Position numbers and translations under genes: made by a program
Shown here: piece by piece, positions 49,388-58,467 of the stretch
Numbering within the stretch: the stretch's first letter is position 1
Layout of the letters: every line of letters begins with the position of its first letter
NCBI GenBank assembly: GCA_036852015.1
Contig: JAANDG010000289.1
Coordinates: forward strand, 112,751-176,750
DNA length: 64,000 bases
DNA from: Pelodera strongyloides
Lineage: Eukaryota > Nematoda > Chromadorea > Rhabditida > Rhabditidae
Direction: 5' to 3'
The notes under the pieces: generated by a model
Told to the model about the DNA's origin: nothing
Database searches by the model: none
The model's input: the letters and a program-made list of their open reading frames with translations, nothing else

Positions 49388-52300
49388 ATGAGTGGTCGGG
49401 CCCAGGGCGAATGGCAAACACCAACGGAACTTGAGCGTGAACTCGTGATAGGCGACATTGTGCAGCTTTCTACTGCAAAAGTGACACGCTACAACTGCAA
49501 TTCGGTAAATTACGAAGCAATATCTGTGTGAAAGATGCTAACCCTTCGCTAAGAATCTGCCACGTATGTGTTAGCATGTTTCGTACACGTAGAATTGAGA
49601 ACTATACTTATTCATGTGTAGTTAGACATTGTAAAAGAAAACCAAGTAAAAATACTCATCAACCTTGACTAGAAATTATCAAGTTTAGCTCTTTGGTGTG
49701 TACGTTGGCGTCGTCGACGATTGTCACATGGTGGTGAGGGTCCAAAAGGTGAGCAACGTTTTTTGCACATTGAGTGTTTTGGGTGATTCATCGACGCAAG
49801 CAGAACGTTTACAGACACAAGAATTAGTACACTTGGGAATACTAATGAAACAAACATCGTCACAATAATTGAAGTAGAGGTAGCTCTCGCCGCGTGAGCC
49901 AGTTATGATAACAGAACAGAGAACTGGAAAGCCACAAGTTTCTGGTAAGATCGAGTTTGACATTAGCAACTCTTGAAATCACCACTTTTTCAGACTGGCT
50001 CAGCGTTCTCTTTCTCTGGAATAACTGAAACGGTTTGTTCGAAACAGAATAGTTTTATAATTACATGTGCATGCTACATTTGTGTTAATTGTGCTCAGTT
50101 TCAGATGAGAGTTCAGTACAAAACGCAGGTCAACAATAAATTGGAGCAATCAAATAAAAGATTCAGTGTCTCGCTTAGGTAATTGTGGAGGAATTAACAA
50201 CGGCAGTAGGTGAAGACAAGTGTCGTGTGAGCAATATCTTCGATGACAGATATTGTCCCCTTCAAGCAGAACTCATTGTTGAGAGGGCCAAGGCTAAGGT
50301 ATTTGTTGTTGCCCAAATAGTTCTTTCTGCTCCTTTCTTTATTTTTCCTGGAAATAACCAAACCGCCGCGACACGCTTGCCTTTTATTTTCAAATGTTTT
50401 CAATTTTCATGTTGTGGTTGATTAATCCAGTCATCCATAGATTTACTTTGTTTTAAGGTTGGCAAGTCCAACAACACAACAAACTTCGGATTGGTAACAC
50501 GTCTTTTCTGTCCGCGATATTTTGCAGCTTTCTGTAGATATGGAGATCAGAGTGAAGAGGTCGGAATACATTTCCTTATTATTTTATATGCTCAATTATG
50601 GAACCAGTCCCGCGCTTGTATTTGTAATAAACCTATGTTTCTGCGACGCGTTTATTAAGATATTCACGATGTTTGCAATTGCAGCGTGCGAAGCGTAGTG
50701 AATGGAAAACTGCGGCGGAATTAGCTGACGATGTCGAAGTGGGCGACATGATTGAATTTCAAAGCAATTTTGCGTATGCGGTAAGATTCTCGACATATAA
50801 ATAAACAAATATTAATAAAAGAAAACATGGTTTTTATGACATTATGTTGGTTGATCTTTCAGCACTGGGGAATTTGCACCGGGAATTTTCATGGAATACC
50901 CATCATTGTGCCCAAAACACAGGTATGGAAAAGGAGTTTGAAACGTTATTTAAAGCGAATTTAGAAGTGAGCTCGTGAGCGTCAGAATGTTTATTCTGCA
51001 TATAAACAAATTGTTATATATACTTCATTCAGGTCAAATAAAAAATATAGCTATTTATGCAACTGTATAATAGTATGCTGAACGATTGCGTGCTCCTTTT
51101 AGACTGGCCAGCAAAAGCCAGCGACCGAAGGAGTGCCATCTAACATTTCGCCTCAATGTAATTCTGTCATGTCTGCTACAACGGGAACAGAAACTCGGGT
51201 TTGTTGTTGTGAGAATATTGTGAGACCTACCACTTTTCTCCCGGCTTCACAAACTGTGCTTATCGGGCGCCTTCCGCAAGCGAACACCCGAACCAATATC
51301 ATCATAAGCATAAAATAATAAAATAACATAACATAACATAACCAATATAAAGTATCAACGGAACACAACCACTGAGAAAATGATTGCTACTGCTTCACTT
51401 AATATGTACTGCGCGTTCTCAGATTCTACTGGAGCCACTGCCTGCGGCGGCCGGAGGATGCAAATGCAGGATCAACAACCTCCTCGATCTTCAGAAAAGA
51501 CCCCTTCCGATCGAACATATGGTGAAGAACGCCGAAAGGTACTTCGAAGAGGTAAGTTATCTGATTAAAATGAGCTGTAAATATGTCACGCTGTCCCTCC
51601 TGGCCCTAGCCCGAAGACGTCGAGAATTTGTCATCTGGAACTCGTCGCCTACTGCTCAGGACCTCTGCGGAACATGTCATAAGCAAACCTTGAAATTGTA
51701 ATTTGAACTCCCTTGAATAAAGGTGCACGCTCTTGAAGCGTAAAACAAATTTAAAAAAAAAAAAAAACAATAAATGATTTATCAAGGCAACTGCAAGAAT
51801 TTTTCATTGTGGTCGTAAAGTGATGATCTAACAATAAGCCGTTCTCATAGAGAAAACAATAAAATACTAAAATCGACGTGCAACAAACATTCGTTTTAAA
51901 ACTAGCTGTGGATCTTCTTTCGCGAATTCTTCCCCAATTTCGCATATTATGCAAACGGTTTTCACAGCCACGTTTGAGAAATCTGGCAGATTTATCACCG
52001 AAGAATTGAAGAAAACTTTTTGTACGTGGGCCTGAACATCTAAAGACTTGAACAAGCAACACATTCATTAAGATGAACCAAACGAACGACTACAATCTCG
52101 TGAATAAGAATTGTGAGCATTTTGCATCTCTCTGCAGATACGGGGAGGGATCGTCAAGCCAGGTAAGTCAAGTAGCACTATGCTATACAAAGCACTTTGT
52201 CTTGGTATTTTTCGACTTCCAAACTAATCATTATTTTAGCATTACGGCTTGGAAAAGTTGTTATTAGGTTTTTATGATGCGCTTATGCCCGAATGATTGG

Positions 52301-52562
52301 CTATTCAAAGAGATTAGGTAGTTGAAAATAAACACTCCTTCAATAATTTCAGATCCAGATCATACTATACTTCGGGGTGTTGGCGACTGCATGCATCCTG
52401 GGAACAATATTTTTGAACGGTGCTTCCTGGCTCTTTTTCATTATTGGGATGCTAGCCGCTAGATACATGAGAGGATTGCATCACTTCTTCTGGCGCTTTG
52501 ATATCCGACTCCGCCGATTTCTGATGAAGAGCTTCTGGAGCGATGATGAAGAGGACACGTAG
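49388..52562 (+). CDS. Tandem PLAAT protein: degenerate module, active-type module, C-terminal transmembrane segment
   Basis: Eleven exons, all phase 0: 49388-49504, 49689-49748, 49994-50032, 50179-50298, 50458-50559, 50685-50780, 50863-50922, 51103-51198, 51423-51551, 52073-52162 and 52353-52562 (TAG), giving 372 residues. Module 1: ERELVIGDIVQLS, LFGVYVGVVDDCHMVVRV (HW replaced by LF), CRVSNIFDDRYCPLQAELIV, and LFCPRYFAAFCRYG where NCEHF is altered. Module 2: DVEVGDMIEFQS, HWGICTGNFHGIPIIVPK, CKCRINNLLD, and VNKNCEHFASLCRYGEG with His and Cys both present. The last exon encodes a hydrophobic hairpin (IILYFGVLATACILGTIFL; WLFFIIGMLAARYM) and an acidic end. PLAAT enzymes act on membrane phospholipids, which fits the anchor. 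ATTCAG directly precedes the ATG, and the gap from the upstream stop is only 185 bp, so the two may be co-transcribed. An AATAAA lies at about 52624. Confidence 0.85.
51655..51772 (+). repeat. Dispersed retroposon-like repeat with poly-A tail, copy 3
   Basis: Matches the complement of 34381-34480 and, over its end, of 4057-4101. Here the order is complete: body, AATAAAGG, ACGCT-CTTGA-AGCGT hairpin, then a run of 15 A. It lies in an intron of the tandem PLAAT gene, in the same orientation as that gene. Confidence 0.78.
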
Positions 52563-53217
52563 GTTTTGTTACTACTTTTTGATCATACCAAGCTTTATTT
52601 TGGGAAGAAAGGCCTAGGCCATTAAATAAAAGAACGTCGACCACTTGTTTGATGAACTTCGATCGAGTAAATATCTAGGGTCCACGCACGTCCAATTGCT
52701 GAACAAAGCAGCGAGAGTACTACATGAGTACTATCCACACAATAAACCTACTCAATAACACTCTTCAAAACATCGTTTTTTTTTTCATTTGAGTGGATGA
52801 GTAATAAATTTTTAGCATATTTTTATTTTATTTATTTCAAACGGTTGTGTAAAGAAGTCCATGCTTCAAAATATTTATTGTACGTCGCGGTTGTAATCAA
52901 ATAGAGTACATTCTTTTTAAAGGGATGGGCTCACTAGGAATTGCACCCATTGGATATTTTTTATTGATACTGTGCCGAAAATATTGCAATATCGTAAATT
53001 AAATTATTTATATTATATTTGCCTTTAATGCTCATTGAGCATGTGGCACTCTTATATTCCCGTAATATTCCAAGTGTAGTATATGGTTGCCAAAATGTAA
53101 CTTTTTTTCGCGAACATTTTAATACCCAATCTTCTTTATTTTATAGATGTGACATGCACTTTCCGCTCGTGATTTAATTATTTTACTTTTCCCATTTATG
53201 AACTCTTTTCGTATCAG
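52563..53217. other. Intergenic region between tandem PLAAT genes
   Basis: Contains the AATAAA of the upstream gene (about 52624) and a TTTTTAAAGGGATGGGCTCA motif at about 52914 that resembles one end of the TTAA MITEs seen elsewhere. No exon supported. Confidence 0.5.
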
Positions 53218-56200
53218 ATGTTACGTGAAGTGATCAGTCAATTTCTGTGCATTGATGAGATGATTCCCAATCTACAATTGGGTGATATAATCGAATTCTT
53301 GGAACCGAATATAGAAGGACTTCTCCGCGAATTTCGATTATCTCCTGATGAATTGGAAGCGGAAGTACTATATGCGTCTGCAAATGTAAGTTAAAGTTTT
53401 GGCCGTGATTGTGTATGAGAAGTTGTGCGGACAAAGAAACCAACACAGGTGCCTATCAAATATGTAAGTAACGAGTTACAGTTTCAGCGCATTCCGAATA
53501 CAAATTAGAAGGTCTGTTTTTTTTTAAGGAATGGGGCGTTTACCTTGGTGAGCAGGATGGAGGCACTATGTTGTGCACGTCGGGAAGGTGAGATTTGATA
53601 AATAATAACCAGAGCACAACTTTCGATTTTGGTGAAGTGCTTGTTCTTCTGAGGCCGGTTTCACAAAAATTTAACTCCGGTTAGGATAGGTTAACTTTAT
53701 CCTCGGGGTGGCTGCCCCGTGGGGTAGCTAACCTGCTAACCCTCCACCCTATCTTTTTAGGCGCATAGTTTGTAGCAAAGTTTGGGTAGTTTATAAGAAA
53801 AACATGATACTGTGGGCTTATTATGCAATCTCGGTACCGTGCATGGGTTTCATGGTTGCATACACCAATACGGCACTCTGAATTTCTACTTGTCTGTTAT
53901 ATAAGAAAGGAGAGGTACTACTAATATATTTAGGTATTATTATTATATACATTTTTTGTTTATGACGATTAAACAAAAAATATGCGAAAAAATATGAGAA
54001 ATATTTAATTCTCGTATGTTCAAATTATAGTTCTTTTTAAAAAATGTAAAGAATACATACATATACATTAAATACACTCCTAAGACCTTTCTTATTGCAT
54101 TTCGTTACCAAATGTTGCCAGCGAAACTCTTTGTGCGAGCTGGGCAGGGTTAACCCGAGGACTCGGGTTAACCCTGCCCCGGGTTTGGCTTGGAAAGAGA
54201 GGTCACGGGTTAACTTTGCCCCTACTCGGGATACAGTTATCCCGGGTTAAATTTTTGTGAAATGGGTTTCTCTTTCGCGAGGCTGGGTTAGGGTCCCTAC
54301 CCCGGAGTTATATTTTTGTGAAACCGGCCTCTGATTTATATTCATACGCTCAAATTTTAGAGCCAGAATGAAAGTGCGCCCGTTTTTAAAAATACAGACA
54401 AGGTACGTTTCTGGTGACAAGCAACACAAAACAACATGTTACCTTTATTTTTCTCGCATAAAAGGACCAACATTTTACTTTGGGTAAACTTAAACTAAAG
54501 GAAAATTCCCGAAATAATAAAAATGTCAAGGATTTACGCCGTATTCTTGCAGATCATTAGGAGTAAACTAAAAGAAGCAGCTGGTGGACGAAGTTGCAGG
54601 ATAAACAATGGATTCGACTTCCTGCTTGAACCTCAGGCTCCCGAAAACATTGCAACACTGGCAGAATCCATACTTGTTAGTCTAATCCGCTTCACATTTT
54701 GATGTGAACTAGACGTGAACAATATAAAGGAAATTACATTTGTTTCAGAATGGAAACACTCCAAAAATTGCATTTGAAGAGAGTCACTTCTTTGCGATAT
54801 TTTGTCGGTACCGAAAAAGGATTCCGAAGGAAAGGGTGCGATTTATGATTACACAAAAAGAGTTCCTAAGCGGGTTAAAGTTTTTTTTGTAAAAGGAAAT
54901 CGAAAGACGATTTGCAGGTGCCAGAATCTATGAAACGGTTCATTCGTATTGTTCATTATGTTTTTGCTGATGACAAGACTACATATGATTTTTCATTTTC
55001 GGATGAACATTTTATGCGTGAGGTGCGTTTTAAATCTTATAACTGCTATAAATAGAACCTTTTGTCTTGCGCATTATTAATTGATTCATACTTTTTTTTC
55101 GTCACCCAAGTACTAGTCAAACGCTAAATATTTTTAAACTTTCCTATATGAACATTAAGATGATACGTGAACGTGAAACTCCCTGTAATATGAAATGGCA
55201 CAGTTGTGAAGAACTTCTGAAAGATCTTGGAATAGGAGATTTAGTGGAATTCAATCGCGATGAATACAATGTATGTATGTTTAAGTTTCTAAGCCCTTTT
55301 TTATTTAATGTATGAGAGTGCAGTTAGTCAAAATTCATTTCAGAGAACTGTTTTAGATCTTTAAAATGTGTAGCTCACAATGAGGGAACTTCTACATAAC
55401 TGAGACTGTTTGTACATTATGTACTCTTCCTTTGTGTTTCATGTTGCTTCTGACCAATATTAGTTTCACTTTCCCATTTCTATAGCACTGGGGTGTCTAC
55501 GTTGGACGACCCTTCGGAGTGCCTATGATTGTCCACAAAGTACAGGTGAAAAGTTTTATTGACGAATAAATACACGGCGTCATAGGACATAGGGTCGTCC
55601 TATCCCGCGAGTGCCTCATTTCGTACATGTTTAACTATTATGCAGACAATCAACGGTGGGCCAGAATCAACATATAATCCATCTCATTCGGCCACTTCGT
55701 ACGTAGGGAATGAGGTTTGTTGGAATTCTACTCTCTGTTTCACTATTTCATTGATTCTAAACTTCAAACACACAGACCACTCACAGAACTCTGCAGAACG
55801 TAATTATTAAACTTCAAGATAATGTAATGCGCGAAGGTAACAGTGATATTTACTTACACCGAAAACATTTAAGATTCGCCAAGAACCTCTCAGAGCGGTG
55901 GCTGGAGACTGTTTGTGTAGAATCAATAATATAGTGGATTTTTGGCCTTTTGCTCCCAAACCCCTTCCTCAAATGGAGATTGTGCGAAATGCTTTCGACT
56001 TTATAGAGGTGTGTTATTTTCATTCTCAGCATAACAATTGGCCAGAAAGAGAAGGCCAATGAGCTGGAACAAACGACGATAGCGCAAAGCATAATACCGC
56101 GCTACTTATGACGGTTTGCGCTGTTGCGTGTAGTTACTGTGGCTTATTATAGCGACATTTGTCATGCGAAGTTGTTTCCAGTTTTATGTTTCAGGGTGTT

Positions 56201-56849
56201 TGATTCTTTTTTTTCAGAGTGATCAAAAGAAGCAATACAATGTGCTGGTCAAAAATTGTGAACATTTCGCGTTCTTGTGTGGTATGGCAATGAGAAAAGC
56301 ACACAGGTTAGTAATCCTAGGTTCAACTATGCAAACAGATTTGTTGTTGTACACGAAAGGTGTGCGAATCCAGTTGATGCTCATCCTAGTTGCAACTTGC
56401 AACTGGGTGCCTTCAAAGGCCTCAAGTACGCAAGTACGCTCTTTCAGATCTCTGACGTCCTACACTACGGTCTCGTTGCCATAGCCGTCCTGAATCGGAT
56501 TATTTCGTATTGGGCACCTTCAGTGCCGAAGAGTCCCACCCATCTTCTCCTAGTGATACATGGTTTCTTCCTTGTCTTGACCGGGCACATTCCTCCAGGA
56601 TTCAGGCCCTTACTTCAGCTTATCCCACCAGTCTTCATGCTCATGTGCGATTTAGTGTGGTCTGCAAAGAAAGGCATCGACCGACTCTTTCAAAGAGAAA
56701 ACTCAGAAAGAATCTCATTATATGAAATGCGCTCTTATTACGGGTTTTGCTTCGTACTCCAATTTGATCGCTCTTTGAAAAGTATTTGTCTATATTTTGC
56801 ACGTTTCGTGTTCACACTCTTATATGCGTATATACTTTTGTCCCCGTGA
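53218..56849 (+). pseudogene. Tandem PLAAT gene with two single-base deletions
   Basis: Twelve exons align one for one with the intact gene at 58468-61464: 53218-53385, 53529-53587, 54361-54402, 54553-54675, 54749-54835, 54918-55022, 55160-55270, 55486-55545, 55646-55714, 55874-56008, 56218-56306 and 56448-56849 (TGA), about 483 residues if read through. All splice sites are intact. Exon 2 (EWGVYLGEQDGG) is 59 nt rather than 60 and loses frame near 53564. The NCEHF exon is 89 nt rather than 90, losing one base of the Arg codon in the CRYG motif near 56280. Module 1 is catalytically degenerate (EWG; SHFFAIFCRY). Module 2 has HWGVYVGRPFGVPMIVHK and KNCEHFAFLC. The 133-residue C-terminal exon has several hydrophobic stretches (YGLVAIAVLNRII; HLLLVIHGFFLVLTG). 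Either a recent pseudogene or two assembly indels; otherwise open frames favour recent loss or error. Confidence 0.8.
53652..54330. mobile_element. GGCCGG-ended inverted-repeat element, copy 2
   Basis: Ends AGGCCGGTTTCACAAAAATT and complement, 679 bp, inverted relative to the copy at 28804-30217 and lacking the nested MITE and some internal sequence. Flanking CTG on both sides may be a 3-bp target duplication. It lies in intron 2 of the frameshifted PLAAT gene. Confidence 0.88.
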
Positions 56850-57914
56850 CTACTTACAAAAGCCGGTTAATATGTAAATTTTCAATAAGCTTTCTTATGC
56901 TTACTAAGAAATCTTATGCTGTTAGAGTAAAATCGAAGGCATAACCACAAATATTTTGTATTACTCTAATCCACAGAACCAGGAACCAGGAAATACTTGT
57001 GTAGTCCCGTATAGGCCCACGAGAAAGTTATTTGCCTTAGAAATACTCATGTTCTGTGGCTGAACTATGCGAACATAATCACGTAAACTTATAGCATGAA
57101 ACGTAAAACTCAAAAAGTACCGTAGCCGCATAGAAAGAGATATGTTACATCTGCTACGTACATCCAAAATCCAATATTCTCCAACTGTGGTAAGTTTCGG
57201 TTGGTAGTTTTTGCCAAATAACTCGCTTAATTTTGATTTTTTCGGAATGGGGTTTCCGTAAGGGAAATCGCAGAGATCATGCTCACAATATAAGAAATTT
57301 ACAGCATAAATTTCCTCTCCCTTAAAATATTATTGTTACTGCCCTCATGTCATGTCTTGCCGTTAATAAATATTTCTTCGTGTGTGGAAAAAATTGTCTT
57401 GTTGCTGTATTGGGTTCGCCACGCCGAGCAATAAACTATCTCCTGCCCTCGTTCTAGCGAGTTTTTAAAGTTGTGCAACTTTTTTGCTTATTGTTGGCGA
57501 TTTCGGCCTTTGGAATACGTTGATCGACCTGTCCTTCTGAAAACATTTCCTTTCTCGATCAAATTTCTTGCCAAACGCTCCTAAGCCTTCACCATCAATG
57601 TTCATGTTCATATTTTCTGACTCTCTAACTTTCTAACCTTACATCACTTTTTCCACCAACCACGGCACGTCGACTGCTTTAATTCTATTTCTTATTTGTT
57701 AGATTTTTTCGTCACATTTGCCGCACTTGCTATTATATGTATTTACTCATTATTTTGCCAAATTTACCGACAACCCAACACTTCGGGCTGCGATATTTTA
57801 ATAATGACGTCGGTTTGTTCTAACAATAAGATTCTGTTTCGGTTTCTGGCTATATTGAGCTCTCTGTCTATGTTTATCTGTCTGTTGTCATCTTGTATGT
57901 TTTCTTGTACAGAT
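56850..57914. other. Intergenic region
   Basis: No exon supported. Near 57649-57696 lies a block (CCACGGCACGTCGACTG and following) repeated at about 58043-58085 in the loop of the adjacent foldback element, so part of this stretch probably belongs to the same mobile element. Confidence 0.5.
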
Positions 57915-58210
57915 GTTGTGAGCATTAATCCCAACCAAAATTGACAACACAGATGTATACGTGTTTATTCGTCAACGTTTCGACCGTAGGTCATCATCAG
58001 GCCATTACCTCAAACTAGGGTAATTAAACCACATTTTTTTCCACCAACTACGGCACGTCGACTGTTCTAATTCTATTTCTTATTATGTGGTTTAATTACC
58101 CACGTTTGAGGTAATGTCCTGATGATGACCTACGGTCGAAACGTTGACGAATAAACACGTATATGATCTGTGTCTGTGTTGTCAATTTTGGTTGGGATTA
58201 ATGCTCACAA
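57915..58210. mobile_element. Foldback element with hammerhead-ribozyme-like cores (Penelope-like terminus?)
   Basis: Two inverted arms of about 120 bp (57915-58033 and 58085-58210), starting TTGTGAGCATTAATCCCAAC and ending with its complement, flank a 50-bp spacer. On the plus strand at 58119-58142 the right arm reads CTGATGA, GACC-TAC-GGTC, GAAAC: the conserved core of a type I hammerhead ribozyme with a 4-bp stem II. The left arm carries the same core on the minus strand (57977-58000). Penelope-like retroelements are known to carry such minimal hammerheads in their terminal repeats. Confidence 0.65.
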
Positions 58211-58467
58211 CAAAGAAAAATACATTTTTCCATCCCGCTAATGGAGCGTGCAAAAGAAGAACAATCTTTTATGTTATTCATTACCATTTTTGCTCGTTGT
58301 TTATGCTATGATTAGTCCAGCTTTGAGTTATTGGGCAGATCTAGTATCTAAATAAAGTTGATGTTCCCCATGCATCTCTCTTTACTTCCTTCCAGAGCAG
58401 CGATAGAAAATTCTTCATCACTTTATAACTCGCAAGTGTTTAATTGCAGTACTACTCATTATTACAG

